Of a stretch of 64,000 nt of DNA, positions 8,278-17,482 are shown piece by piece. Position 1 is the stretch's first letter. Each line of letters starts with the position of its first letter. Location of the stretch: NCBI GenBank assembly GCA_031291445.1, contig JARLJA010000195.1, positions 24,062-88,061 on the forward strand, given 5' to 3'. Under the pieces are notes generated by a model. It was not told the origin of the DNA. It worked only from the letters and a program-made list of their open reading frames with translations, and did not search any database. Position numbers and translations under genes: made by a program. This DNA comes from Xanthobacteraceae bacterium (GTDB lineage: Bacteria; Pseudomonadota; Alphaproteobacteria; Rhizobiales; Xanthobacteraceae).

Positions 8278-9528
8278 GTGACGCGCCATATCGGAATCGC
8301 CGGCGCCGGAATCGCCGGCCTGCATCTCGCGCTCTACCTGCAAAAGCATGGCGTCGACGCCACCGTGATCACGGACCGCACGCCGGACGACTACCGGGAC
8401 ATGCGGCTGCTCAACACCGTCGCTCACCACCACGTGACGATCGCGCGCGAAGACTATCTCGGCGTCAATCATTGGCGGGACCCGAAGGATCACTACTACT
8501 ACCACGATCATTTCTTCAATTTCCCCGAGCCGCTGAGTTTCCCGGGCAGCTTCTCCAGGGCGAGCCGCGCCGTCGACTACCGGATCTATCTGCCGACCCT
8601 CATGGAGGATTTCCTGCATCGTGGCGGCAAGATCGAGTACCGCCGGATCGAGGACAACGACGTCCGATCGCTGGTCGACCGGTTCGACCTCCTCGTCGTT
8701 GCGACCGGCAAGGGGCCGCTCGGGCAACTCTTCACCTACAGACCGGAACACACGCCCTATTCGCAGCCGCAGCGGCGTCTCTGCGTCGGCCTCTATACCG
8801 GCGTGCGCCATCCCGATCCGATGAATGTGACGCTGTCGGTATCGCCCGGGCATGGCGAGATGATCGTGATCCCCACCATCACGTTCGGAGGGATCGCCAC
8901 CGCGCTTCTGATGGAGAACGTTCCGGGCGGCGACATGGAGGAGCTTGCATCCCTGCGCTATGACGACGATCCGAAGCAGTTCCTGCAGGTGGTGCGCGAC
9001 AAGCTGGAGAAGCATCATCCGACGACCTACGACCGGATCGACACCGCGCGTTTCGACCTGACGGGGCCGCTGGATCTGCTGCAGGGCGGCGTGGTGCCGA
9101 CGGTGCGCAATACGGTCGTGGAGTTCGACGGCGGCAAATGCGCGATCGCGCTCGGCGACGTCCACTCGGTCGTCGACCCCATGATGGGCCAGGGCGCCAA
9201 CGTCGCCTCCTATGCGGCGTTCGTGCTCGGCGAGGAGATCGTCAACTCCGACGTCCTCGATCGGCGCTTCTGCGAGAAGGTCGACCTCAAGCGCCAGGAC
9301 CGGGTGCTGGCGGCATCGCGCTGGACCAACCTGATGCTGCAGCCGCCCTCGGAAGCCATGGGAATGTTGATCGGCGCCATGAGCCAGAATCCGGCGCTGG
9401 CCGACGAATTCACCGAAAACTTCAACTACCCGGATCACCAATGGGATCGCGTGTCGTCGCCGGAAAGGATCCATGCGTGGCTCAGCCGCGTGACGGCGCC
9501 AGCGCACTCCGTCCGGGCAACCGCGTGA
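8278..9528 (+). CDS. StyA-like FAD-dependent styrene/indole monooxygenase, oxygenase subunit
   Basis: Single-domain flavoprotein oxygenase of 416 residues, close to the 415 of styrene monooxygenase StyA. These enzymes use FADH2 from a partner reductase to epoxidise styrene or indole. The Rossmann motif IGIAGAGIAGLHLALYL is at residues 5-21, and the conserved stretch GDVHSVVDPMMGQGAN lies near residue 300, as in StyA and indole oxygenases. The GTG start follows GGGAGGG. It is the first gene of a three-gene operon with an EthD-like protein and a StyB-like reductase, divergent from a LysR gene. The actual substrate is unknown; no styrene-oxide isomerase gene is nearby. Confidence 0.85.
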   Translation: MTRHIGIAGAGIAGLHLALYLQKHGVDATVITDRTPDDYRDMRLLNTVAHHHVTIAREDYLGVNHWRDPKDHYYYHDHFFNFPEPLSFPGSFSRASRAVDYRIYLPTLMEDFLHRGGKIEYRRIEDNDVRSLVDRFDLLVVATGKGPLGQLFTYRPEHTPYSQPQRRLCVGLYTGVRHPDPMNVTLSVSPGHGEMIVIPTITFGGIATALLMENVPGGDMEELASLRYDDDPKQFLQVVRDKLEKHHPTTYDRIDTARFDLTGPLDLLQGGVVPTVRNTVVEFDGGKCAIALGDVHSVVDPMMGQGANVASYAAFVLGEEIVNSDVLDRRFCEKVDLKRQDRVLAASRWTNLMLQPPSEAMGMLIGAMSQNPALADEFTENFNYPDHQWDRVSSPERIHAWLSRVTAPAHSVRATA

Positions 9529-9536
9529 GGAAGCCG

Positions 9537-9836
9537 ATGCATTGCCTGACGGTCACCTATCCCGCGCCGACCGACGCGGCGCGCTTCAAGGCCTACTACG
9601 AACAGACGCACGTGCCATTGGCAAGGCAGCTTCCGGGGCTGAAAACGTGCTCCTTCGCCTATCCCGAGGCGCTCGGTCCTGGACCTGCTCCGTTCTGCAT
9701 TTTCCAAGCCTGGTTCGAGGACGGCGCGGCCATGCTTGCCGCGCTGCAGTCAGAGATCGGCCGAAAGGTCGCGGCCGATGTCCCGAACTACTCGCCGGGC
9801 GGCGCGACCCTGTTCCACTTTCCGGTCGAGGGCTGA
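9537..9836 (+). CDS. EthD-family small protein
   Basis: Protein of 99 residues with the dimeric alpha-beta barrel pattern of the EthD family (CLTVTYPAPTDAARFKAYYEQTHVPLARQLPGL). EthD-type proteins accompany some oxygenases, such as the ether-degrading EthABCD system, and some are cyclases or product-handling factors; the biochemical role is not settled. It starts eight bases after the StyA-like stop, and its stop is two bases before the StyB-like ATG. It is therefore embedded between the two monooxygenase components and probably made with them. Confidence 0.8.
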   Translation: MHCLTVTYPAPTDAARFKAYYEQTHVPLARQLPGLKTCSFAYPEALGPGPAPFCIFQAWFEDGAAMLAALQSEIGRKVAADVPNYSPGGATLFHFPVEG

Positions 9837-9838
9837 AG

Positions 9839-10369
9839 ATGCAGCGCGCCAACCCGGCGGCCTTTCGCCAGGCGGCGTCGCGGTTCGTGACCGGCGTAAC
9901 GGTGCTGACGGCGCTCGACACGCGGGGCGAGGTCTGCGGCATGACCGCCAACAGCTTCGTCACCGTCAGCCTGTCGCCCCCCACGGTGCTCGTCTCGGTG
10001 ATGCCGGGACGGATGCACCAGGCGATTACCGCGAGCGGCCGCTACGGCGTCAACGTTCTGCCCGAGGGCGGCCGAGGATTGTCGCAGCATTTCTCGGGCC
10101 GTCCGGCCGCCGACGCCAGTCCCGCCTACGACGTCGTGGAGGACCTGCCGCGGCTTTCAAACTGCGTGGCGTTCTTTGCCTGCGAGTTGATCCGGATCGT
10201 CGACGTGAACGACCACACGCTGTTCATCGCCGAAGTATCGACCTGCGACTATTGCGACAGCACTCCGCTGGTCTTTTTCTCCAGCCGCTATCATCTCGGC
10301 CCCGGCGCGCCCGACGAGCAGGACACCGCGAGATCGGACGAACCGCGGGCGCGGAGCCGGGTCGGATGA
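9839..10369 (+). CDS. Flavin reductase, StyB-like component
   Basis: NAD(P)H:flavin oxidoreductase of the FMN-binding split-barrel family, 176 residues, matching the reductase components of two-component flavin monooxygenases (StyB, HpaC). The family pattern FRQAASRFVTGVTVLTA, then GMTANSFVTVSLSPPTVLVSV is clear. It most likely supplies FADH2 to the StyA-like oxygenase. The start lies two bases after the EthD stop. The last 18 or so residues are charged and low in complexity. The gene ends four bases from the stop of the leftward enoyl-CoA hydratase. Confidence 0.88.
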   Translation: MQRANPAAFRQAASRFVTGVTVLTALDTRGEVCGMTANSFVTVSLSPPTVLVSVMPGRMHQAITASGRYGVNVLPEGGRGLSQHFSGRPAADASPAYDVVEDLPRLSNCVAFFACELIRIVDVNDHTLFIAEVSTCDYCDSTPLVFFSSRYHLGPGAPDEQDTARSDEPRARSRVG

Positions 10370-10373
10370 CGGT

Positions 10374-11168
10374 CTATTTCCCCGTCCAGCTCGGCTTGCG
10401 CTTCTCGGCGAATGCCTTGAGCCCTTCTTTGGCGTCCTCGGTCATGCCGAGCAGCGCGATCTGGCTCTCGGTATAGGCGATCGCCTCGTCGAACGACATC
10501 GACGCGATCGCCCGCATGGCGTATTTGCCGCGGCGGATCGCGGTCGGCGACTTGTCGACGATCCGCCCGATCAGCCAGTCGACCTTGCCGTCGAGATCGG
10601 CCGGCGCCACCACATGGTTGAGCAGCCCGGCCGCCTGCGCGGCGCGGGCGTCGAATGGCTCGCCGGTCAGGCTCCATTCGTTGATCAGGCGGCGCGGCAC
10701 CAGCATCTGCAACAGGCTCATCACCTGCATGGGAAACACGCCGACCTTGACCTCCGGCAGGCCGAACACCGCCTGGTCGGAAGCCACCGCCATGTCGGTC
10801 ATGCACAACAGGCCCATGCCGCCGGCCATGCAGGCGCCGTTGACCCGGGCGATGCTGGGCTTGGTGCTGCCGGCCGCCAGCCGCAGGAGATCGGCGTAGT
10901 CGCCGTTGGGTTTGGAGAAATCGAACGCGAAGGCCTTGCCGGGCTGGGCCAGGTCGGCGCCGGCGCAGAACGCCTTGTCGCCGACCCCGGTCAGCACGAT
11001 CACCCGCACGTCCGGATCGTCATGGGCATCGCGAAAGCCCTTGGTGATCCCGGCGATGACCTCGCCGTTCAGCGCGTTGCGCTTGTCGGCGCGGTTGATG
11101 GTGATCCAGAACGCCGCGCCCTTCTTGTGGTGCAGGACAGCTGCCGCGTCGCCCGACGTCTCGCTCAT
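10374..11168 (-). CDS. Enoyl-CoA hydratase/isomerase family protein
   Basis: Crotonase-fold enzyme of 264 residues. Oxyanion-hole elements are present (DKRNAL, KAFCAGADL and NGACMAGGMGLLCMTD). The glutamate of FGLPEVKVG, equivalent to Glu164 of rat hydratase, is kept. The position of Glu144 is occupied by a non-acidic residue in the MAGGMGLL stretch. Related hydratases of the liu/atu pathways also deviate here, so a methylglutaconyl- or isohexenylglutaconyl-type hydratase is possible but not proven. Its ATG overlaps the stop of the carboxylase alpha subunit (ATGA), making it the last gene of the carboxylase operon. Confidence 0.85.
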   Translation of the reverse strand: MSETSGDAAAVLHHKKGAAFWITINRADKRNALNGEVIAGITKGFRDAHDDPDVRVIVLTGVGDKAFCAGADLAQPGKAFAFDFSKPNGDYADLLRLAAGSTKPSIARVNGACMAGGMGLLCMTDMAVASDQAVFGLPEVKVGVFPMQVMSLLQMLVPRRLINEWSLTGEPFDARAAQAAGLLNHVVAPADLDGKVDWLIGRIVDKSPTAIRRGKYAMRAIASMSFDEAIAYTESQIALLGMTEDAKEGLKAFAEKRKPSWTGK

Positions 11169-13201
11169 TCGCCACCTTCTTTCTGTCGCGCAGCGGGCGC
11201 GCCATCGTCCTTCGGCGCAATGTCCTGGGGCGCAATCTCCGCCACGATCCGCCCGCTGGTGACCTGGTCGCCCACGGCGGCATGAATCGCCGTCAGCGTG
11301 CCACCGATCGGCGCGACATGCACGTGCTCCATCTTCATCGCTTCCAGCGACAGGATCGGCTGGCCCGCCGCGACGACGTCGCCGGGGCGGCCATGGACCG
11401 CCACCACGCGCCCGGTCAGCGCCGCGCGCAGCTTGCCGTCGCTGCCCTGGCTCGCCGCGCGATCGGGCGCGGCATGGGTGAGGTCCCTCGCCGCGAAGGT
11501 CTGGCCGCGGGCGTGCAGATAGAGCCGCTCGCCGTCCCGCAGGAACGTGACCGTCTCCGAGATCGCCCCGCTGCGGAACCGCAGGTTGTCGGCGTCGAGC
11601 GCGTCGACCTGGAAGCCGTGGTCCGCGCCGTCGACGCAGGCCACGTAACCGCCGTCGCGGCGCCGCACGATCTCGACCTCGTGAACGCGGCCCGCGACCT
11701 CGATCCGCATCGGCAACGGAAACGCCGCAGTCAGCACCCGACCCCGTCGCCACGGCAGCGCGCCGCGGCCGACCACGAACAGCACCAGCGCGGCGAGCGC
11801 CGCCACGGGCGGGCCGTCGCCGGCCGGCGGCGCCAACAGCTCGTCCCGGTGCGCGCCGATGAAGGAGGTGGTGGCGCCGCCCTCGGCAAACACCGGATGG
11901 TCGAGGCATTCGGCGAGGAAGCCCTGGTTGGTGGTAACGCCGAAGGCGATGGTCTGGCGGAGCGCATGGATCAGCCGCCGCCGCGCCTCGTCGCGGGTCT
12001 CCCCGTGGCTGATGATCTTGGCGATCATCGAATCGTAGAACGGCGCGATCTCGGCGCCGGAGCGCAGGCCGTGGTCGACGCGCACGCCCTGCGGCATGTC
12101 CCAGCGCAGCATGCGGCCCGACTGCGGCATGAAATCGCGCGCCGCATCCTCGGCGCACAGCCGCACCTCGATGGCATGGCCCGAGAACCGGACGTCGTCC
12201 TGGCGCAGCGGCAACGGCTCGCCGGCCGCGAGGCGCAGCTGCAGCTCGACCAGGTCGAGGCCGGTGATCGCCTCGGTGACCGGGTGCTCGACCTGCAGGC
12301 GGGTGTTCATCTCCATGAAGTAGAAATCGCCCTGCCCGTCGAGCAGGAATTCCAGGGTGCCGGCGCCTTCGTAGCCGATCGCCTTGACCGCCTTGACGGC
12401 GACATCGCCCATGCGGCGGCGCAGTTCGGCGGAGACCGCCGGCGACGGCGCCTCCTCGATCACCTTCTGGTGGCGGCGCTGCACCGAGCAGTCGCGCTCG
12501 CCGAGATGGATGGCGTTGCCGTAGCGGTCGCCGAACACCTGGATCTCGATGTGGCGCGGATCGACGATGGCGCGCTCGAGGATCACGGTGCCGTCGCCGA
12601 ACGCGCTGTTGGCCTCCGAGCGGGCGCTGCGCGCCAACTCGACGAAGCTTTCGGCGTCCTTCACCAGGCGCATGCCGCGGCCGCCGCCGCCGGCGGTCGC
12701 CTTGATCATGACCGGAAAACCGATCCGCCGCGCTTCCGCCAGCAGACCGTCGTCGCTCTGGTCGGCGCCCTGATAGCCGGGCACGCAGGGCACGCCGGCC
12801 GCGGCCATGATGTCCTTGGCGCCGGCCTTGTGGCCCATGGCCGTGATCGCCTCCGGCGACGGCCCGATGAAGACCAGTCCGGCATCGCGGCACGCCGCCG
12901 CGAAGGCGGCATTCTCGGCGAGGAAGCCGTAGCCCGGATGAACCGCGTCGGCGCCGGCCGCCCTGGCGGCGGCGATGATCGCCTCCGACCGCAAATAGGA
13001 CTGCGCCGGCAACGCGTCGCCGATCGGCACCGCGGCGTCGGCCTCGCGGACATGGACCGCTTCGGCGTCGGCCGAGGAATAGACCGCCACGACGCGGTAG
13101 CCGAGCCGCCGCGCCGTTCGCATGATCCGCAGCGCGATCTCGCCGCGATTGGCGACCAGGATGGAACGAAACGGCGTCAACCGCGTGCCCTCGCCGCTCA
13201 T
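11165..13201 (-). CDS. Biotin-dependent acyl-CoA carboxylase, alpha subunit (biotin carboxylase + BCCP)
   Basis: Protein of 678 residues. It carries a biotin carboxylase domain (residues 10-455, with the ATP-grasp loop GGGGRGM and EMNTRLQVEHPVTE), a linker domain, and a biotin carboxyl carrier domain at the C-terminus whose biotinylation site is EAMKMEH near residue 620. It carboxylates biotin with bicarbonate and ATP for transfer to an acyl-CoA by the beta subunit. Start and stop both overlap the neighbouring genes as ATGA, so beta, alpha and hydratase are translated together. Substrate candidates are propionyl-, methylcrotonyl- or geranyl-CoA; the order of genes fits the last two best. Confidence 0.92.
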   Translation of the reverse strand: MSGEGTRLTPFRSILVANRGEIALRIMRTARRLGYRVVAVYSSADAEAVHVREADAAVPIGDALPAQSYLRSEAIIAAARAAGADAVHPGYGFLAENAAFAAACRDAGLVFIGPSPEAITAMGHKAGAKDIMAAAGVPCVPGYQGADQSDDGLLAEARRIGFPVMIKATAGGGGRGMRLVKDAESFVELARSARSEANSAFGDGTVILERAIVDPRHIEIQVFGDRYGNAIHLGERDCSVQRRHQKVIEEAPSPAVSAELRRRMGDVAVKAVKAIGYEGAGTLEFLLDGQGDFYFMEMNTRLQVEHPVTEAITGLDLVELQLRLAAGEPLPLRQDDVRFSGHAIEVRLCAEDAARDFMPQSGRMLRWDMPQGVRVDHGLRSGAEIAPFYDSMIAKIISHGETRDEARRRLIHALRQTIAFGVTTNQGFLAECLDHPVFAEGGATTSFIGAHRDELLAPPAGDGPPVAALAALVLFVVGRGALPWRRGRVLTAAFPLPMRIEVAGRVHEVEIVRRRDGGYVACVDGADHGFQVDALDADNLRFRSGAISETVTFLRDGERLYLHARGQTFAARDLTHAAPDRAASQGSDGKLRAALTGRVVAVHGRPGDVVAAGQPILSLEAMKMEHVHVAPIGGTLTAIHAAVGDQVTSGRIVAEIAPQDIAPKDDGAPAARQKEGGE

Positions 13202-14820
13202 GGCCGCGCCACCGAGAACTGCATGCGCTGCGGGCTGCGGCGGTCGCCGTCACGGCAGATCCGCAACACCTCGGCGAGCACCGCGCGGGTGTCGCGCGGA
13301 TCGATCACGCCGTCATCGAGCATCCGCGCGCTGGTGGCGAACACGTCCATCTGGTCGTCGAACACCGCGGTGATCTTGGCCTTCAGGGCGTCGAGCTGGT
13401 CGCGGTCGACCGGCTTGCCGCGCCGCGCCGCCGCCGCCTCGGTCACGATCGCCATGGTTTCCGCCGCCTGCTCGCCGCCCATCACCGCGGTCTTGGCGTT
13501 GGGCCAGGAGAAGCAGAAGCGCGGAGAGAAGCCGCGCCCGCACATGCCGTAGTTGCCGGCGCCGAACGAGGCCCCGCAATACAGCGTGATCTGCGGTACG
13601 CTGGCGCTGGTCACCGCCTGGATCATCTTCGAACCGTGCTTGATCATGCCGGCCTCCTCGTAGGCGCGGCCGACCATGTAGCCCGTGGTGTTGTTGAGGT
13701 AGAGCAGCGCGGTGCGCGACTGGCAGCAGGCCTGGATGAAATGGGTGGCCTTGTTGGCGCCGTTGGGATCGAGCGGGCCGTTGTTGGTGATGATGCCGAC
13801 CGGTAGGCCCTCGATGGTGGCGTGGCCGCACACCGTCGCCGGGCCGTAATTGACGCCGAATTCGACGAAATCGGAATCGTCGACGATCCGCGCGATGACC
13901 TCGCGCATGTCGACCGGACGCTTGTGATCCATCGGCATGATGCCGAGCAGTTCCTCGGCGTCGTAGCGCGGCGGCTTGAATCCGTTGGCCTCGCCGTCGC
14001 CCGCGACGGGATCCCAGTTGAGGCCGGCGACGATGTCGCGCGCGATCCGCAGCGCGTCGCGGTCGTCCTCGGCGAGATAGTCACCGAGCCCGGAAATCGT
14101 GGTGTGCATCTCGGCGCCGCCGAGTTCTTCCTCGGTGGCGATCTCCCCCGTGGCGGCCTTGAGCAAAGGCGGCCCGGCGAGAAACGCCCGGGTCCGGCCA
14201 CGCACCATGACGATATAGTCGGACAATCCGGTCTGGTAGGCGCCGCCGGCGGTCGACGATCCGTGGGTCACGGTCACCACCGGCAGGCCCGCCGCGGACA
14301 GCCGCGCCAGGTTGCGGAACAGGCTGCCGCCGCGAACGAAGTCCTCGACGTGGTAACGCATCAGGTTGGCGCCGGCGCTCTCCACCAGCTGGATGAACGG
14401 CAGCCGGTTTTCCAGCGCGATCTCCTGGATCCTGAGCTTCTTGTCGAGCCCCTTGGGCTGCAGCGCGCCGGCGTCGATCCCGGAATCACTGGCGCTGATC
14501 ATGCAGCGCACCCCCGAGACGATGCCGATGCCGGCGATCAGGCCGCAGCCGGGGATGCTCTTGTCGGGATCGGGGGTGTCGAGGCGGTAGCCCGCCAGCG
14601 TCGACAGCTCCATGTAGGGCGTATCGGGATCGAGCAGCAGCGCCACGCGCTCGCGCGGCAGCAGCTGCCGGCGGGCATGAAACCGCTCCTTGGCCGCCGC
14701 GGAGGCGGTGCGCGCCCGTTCCTCCAGCGTCCGGATGCGGTCGATCAGCGCCAGCATGCCGCTGCGGTTGGCTTGGAAGCTGTCGGCGGATGTCGCGACG
14801 GCGGTTTCGATCACGGCCAT
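13198..14820 (-). CDS. Acyl-CoA carboxylase, beta subunit (carboxyltransferase)
   Basis: Carboxyltransferase of 540 residues with the two crotonase-like halves of the MCC/GCC/PCC beta family. The N-terminal half carries RERVALLLDPDTPYMELS and the ESAGANL segment; the C-terminal half has NNGPLDPNGANKATHFIQ and the GAGNYGMCGRGF carboxybiotin-site glycines. Overall length and the CGRGFSPRFCF stretch resemble methylcrotonoyl- or geranyl-CoA carboxylase rather than propionyl-CoA carboxylase. That is judgement by eye and needs alignment. It lies 33 bases downstream of the acyl-CoA ligase and overlaps the alpha subunit by four bases. Confidence 0.9.
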   Translation of the reverse strand: MAVIETAVATSADSFQANRSGMLALIDRIRTLEERARTASAAAKERFHARRQLLPRERVALLLDPDTPYMELSTLAGYRLDTPDPDKSIPGCGLIAGIGIVSGVRCMISASDSGIDAGALQPKGLDKKLRIQEIALENRLPFIQLVESAGANLMRYHVEDFVRGGSLFRNLARLSAAGLPVVTVTHGSSTAGGAYQTGLSDYIVMVRGRTRAFLAGPPLLKAATGEIATEEELGGAEMHTTISGLGDYLAEDDRDALRIARDIVAGLNWDPVAGDGEANGFKPPRYDAEELLGIMPMDHKRPVDMREVIARIVDDSDFVEFGVNYGPATVCGHATIEGLPVGIITNNGPLDPNGANKATHFIQACCQSRTALLYLNNTTGYMVGRAYEEAGMIKHGSKMIQAVTSASVPQITLYCGASFGAGNYGMCGRGFSPRFCFSWPNAKTAVMGGEQAAETMAIVTEAAAARRGKPVDRDQLDALKAKITAVFDDQMDVFATSARMLDDGVIDPRDTRAVLAEVLRICRDGDRRSPQRMQFSVARP

Positions 14821-14853
14821 GGGCGGCTCTGGGTCCTTGGGTAGCTTGCGGGA

Positions 14854-16446
14854 TCAGGCGTTGAAGTGGTCGACGAACTTGTGGCGCAGCTCGACCTTGC
14901 GCAGCTTGCCGGTCGCGGTCATCGGCATCTCGTCGAGGATGCGTAGCAGCTTCGGCACCTGGAAGCCGCCGAGATGGCCGCGACAGAATGTCAGCAACTC
15001 GGCCTCGTCGGCGTGCGCGCCCGGCTTCAGCTTGACGAAGGCCGAGACCGCCTCGCCCCATTGCGGGTGCGGCAGCCCGACCACCGCGGCATTCTGCACG
15101 GCGGGATGGGCGAGCAGCGTCTCCTCGATCCGGACCGAGGCGACGTTCTCGCCGCCGGACTTGATCATGTCCTTCTTGCGGTCGATGAACAGCACTTCGC
15201 CGTACTCGTCGATCAGCGCGAGGTCGCCGGTGTGATGCCAGCCGAACTTGCGCGCGGCGGCGGTGGCATCGGGATCCTTGTAGTAGCCGAGCATGACGTT
15301 GGGGCCACGATGCACCAGCTCGCCGATCTCGCCGCGCGGCAGCAGGCGCCCCTGGTCGTCCATGATCGCGGTCTCGTTGACGATCAGCGACTCGCCCCAG
15401 TAGTTGCCGAAGCGCTCGAGCTGGCGGTCGGGCTGCGACATCGTGGTCGCCGGATACATCTCGGTCTGGCCGCTCGACAGCACGAAATTGGGGCACAGCT
15501 CGGCCATGGCCCGCTCGAGCAGCGGCCGTCCCATCGGCGCCATGGTGTACATGCAGACGCGCAGGCTCGACAGGTCGAATTCCTTGCGGCGCGGATGGTC
15601 GAGGATCGCCTGGTACATCAGCGACAGGCCGACGAACACCGTGAGGCGGTCGCGCGCGATCGCCTGCATCGCCACCACCGGATCGAACCCGCGCATCAGC
15701 GCCATCTTGCCGCCGACCGCGAGGTAGCTGAGCAGCAGAACGTGACCGGCGCAGTGGAACAGCGGAAACTGGCCGGTGATGCCGTCATTGCGGGTCAGGC
15801 TCATTTCGACCGCGTTGCTCATCACCGCCATGACCACCGCGAGATGGCAGTGCATCGCGCCCTTGGGCCGCGACGTGGTGCCGCTGGTGTAGATGATCAT
15901 GGCGAGGTCGCGCTCGTCGAACTCGACCTCCGGCTCGACGTCGGACTGGCCCGCGATCAGGTCCGTGAAGCTGGCAAGCCCCTGCCCGCCGGCGGTTCCG
16001 GTCAGATCGATGGCGATGCGCTCGAGGCCGCGGCGATCGAGCCCGGCCCGCCGCTCCGGCTGGGCGTTGAGGTTGTCGTCGATCACGGCGAAGCGAACCT
16101 CGGCGTGATCGAGGATGTAGTCGGCGTCCTCCGGTCCGAGCATGGTGTTGATCGGCACCCAGACCAGGCCGGCGCGGTGAATGCCGAACAGGGCTTTGAC
16201 GAACTCCACCGAGTTGTTGCAGATGGTCGCGATCTTCGCGCCGGACGTCAGCCCCCGTCCCAGCAGGTAGTTGGCGAAGCGGTTGGCATCGCGGTCGATC
16301 TCGGTATAGGTGACCTTGCGCTCGCCGTCGGTGAGCGCGATGCGCTCCGGAAAACGACGCGCCGAGCGCCGCAGGATGTCGCCCACCGCCACCCGCCCGA
16401 TCCGTCCCGGTCCCGGCACCCCGCCCGTTGCCGCCAGATCACTCAT
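14854..16446 (-). CDS. AMP-dependent acyl-CoA ligase
   Basis: Adenylate-forming ligase of 530 residues. The ATP-binding YTSGTTSRPKGAMHCH motif is near residue 190, SSGQTEMYP replaces the more usual GYGMTE motif near 320, GWHHTGD follows near 400, and the C-terminal MTATGK lysine motif is present. It probably activates the free acid that enters the carboxylase pathway encoded by the same operon. A GGAGG site lies six bases upstream of the ATG. It sits between the BKACE gene (53 bases upstream) and the carboxylase beta gene. Confidence 0.9.
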   Translation of the reverse strand: MSDLAATGGVPGPGRIGRVAVGDILRRSARRFPERIALTDGERKVTYTEIDRDANRFANYLLGRGLTSGAKIATICNNSVEFVKALFGIHRAGLVWVPINTMLGPEDADYILDHAEVRFAVIDDNLNAQPERRAGLDRRGLERIAIDLTGTAGGQGLASFTDLIAGQSDVEPEVEFDERDLAMIIYTSGTTSRPKGAMHCHLAVVMAVMSNAVEMSLTRNDGITGQFPLFHCAGHVLLLSYLAVGGKMALMRGFDPVVAMQAIARDRLTVFVGLSLMYQAILDHPRRKEFDLSSLRVCMYTMAPMGRPLLERAMAELCPNFVLSSGQTEMYPATTMSQPDRQLERFGNYWGESLIVNETAIMDDQGRLLPRGEIGELVHRGPNVMLGYYKDPDATAAARKFGWHHTGDLALIDEYGEVLFIDRKKDMIKSGGENVASVRIEETLLAHPAVQNAAVVGLPHPQWGEAVSAFVKLKPGAHADEAELLTFCRGHLGGFQVPKLLRILDEMPMTATGKLRKVELRHKFVDHFNA

Positions 16447-16499
16447 CGCATCCTCCGCCTCGTCGCGCGGGATTGCGTCCCGCTGCCTTTATCGTGTGG

Positions 16500-17366
16500 T
16501 CAATGCGCCAGCTTGAAGATCCGCCGGGCCTCGGCCGGACTCGCGATCTCGCGGCCGGCCTGGCGCGCAATGGCCGCCATGGTTTCGATCAGCTGGCCGT
16601 TCGACGTCACCTTGCTGCCGTCGGGGCGGTAGAAGGTGTCCTCGAGCCCGGTGCGCAGATGGCCGCCGAGCTCGGCGCAACGCCGGTGCAGCGGCCAGAT
16701 CTCGGCGCGGCCGATCGCGGTCACCTGCCAGTTGGCCTCCGGCAGCTTCAGTTTGAGCAGGATCGGCAGCAGGTCGGGATCGGCCGGCATGCCGGAAGCC
16801 ACCCCCATGACGAAATTGTATTCCAGCGGCCCGTCATACATTCCGGTCTGCCGGTACATGGCGACGCTGCGCACGATGCCGACGTCGAAGCACTCGAATT
16901 CCGGCATCGAGCCGGCGTCCTTCATGGCGTCGAGGTAGGCCTGGATCTTCTGCGGCGGATTGTCGAACACGTGCGGGGGCCAGGCCCAGGTGCCGTCGGC
17001 CTTGACCTTGAGATAGTTGAGCGACCCGGCATTGCACGCCGCCATCTCGGGGCGGGTCTCGCGGATGCAGGCGAGCGCGCCGGCATAGTCCGGGCCGGTC
17101 ACGCCGGTGGTATGGTTGATGATGACGCCGGGACAGGCCTCGCGGATCGCCTGCTGGATCTCGCGCGACACCGCGACCTCCCACGACGGCAGATGTCCCT
17201 TGCCCGGCGCCTGCTGGCGCAGGTGCACGTGCATGACACTGGCGCCGGCGTCGAACGCGGCCCTGGCCTCCCGCGCCATTTCCTCGGGCGTGACTGGAAC
17301 GTGGTGCTGCTTGGGATCGGTCAGCACGCCGTTGAGCGCGCAGGTGATGACGGCCTTGTCACTCAT
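16500..17366 (-). CDS. BKACE-family beta-keto acid cleavage enzyme
   Basis: Zinc-dependent (beta/alpha)8 enzyme of the BKACE (former DUF849) family, 288 residues. Characterised members, such as 3-keto-5-aminohexanoate cleavage enzyme, condense a beta-keto acid with acetyl-CoA to give acetoacetate and a new CoA ester. The zinc histidines H46 and H48 in MHVHLR and the metal-ligand glutamate in GLED (residues 240-243) are all present, as is INHTTG near 83. It heads the carboxylase operon, so its keto acid may be an intermediate of that pathway. Residues around 12-16 (NGVLT) do not obviously match the amine-binding type; the substrate is open. Confidence 0.88.
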   Translation of the reverse strand: MSDKAVITCALNGVLTDPKQHHVPVTPEEMAREARAAFDAGASVMHVHLRQQAPGKGHLPSWEVAVSREIQQAIREACPGVIINHTTGVTGPDYAGALACIRETRPEMAACNAGSLNYLKVKADGTWAWPPHVFDNPPQKIQAYLDAMKDAGSMPEFECFDVGIVRSVAMYRQTGMYDGPLEYNFVMGVASGMPADPDLLPILLKLKLPEANWQVTAIGRAEIWPLHRRCAELGGHLRTGLEDTFYRPDGSKVTSNGQLIETMAAIARQAGREIASPAEARRIFKLAH

Positions 17367-17482
17367 GTTGGTTCACGGCTCCGGTCCACGGTGCGCGGCC
17401 ACCGGATTTTGGGCGGCAGGCGCGGATGATCAGGTCATCGCGACAATGGCCATGGGACGAAGCCGGTTCTTGCGTTTACCCG

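Noticed and set aside
10374..13253. A 959-codon frame that seems to fuse the hydratase to the carboxylase
   Set aside because: The first part is an alternative frame of the carboxylase alpha gene; the true hydratase begins at the ATGA overlap at 11168.
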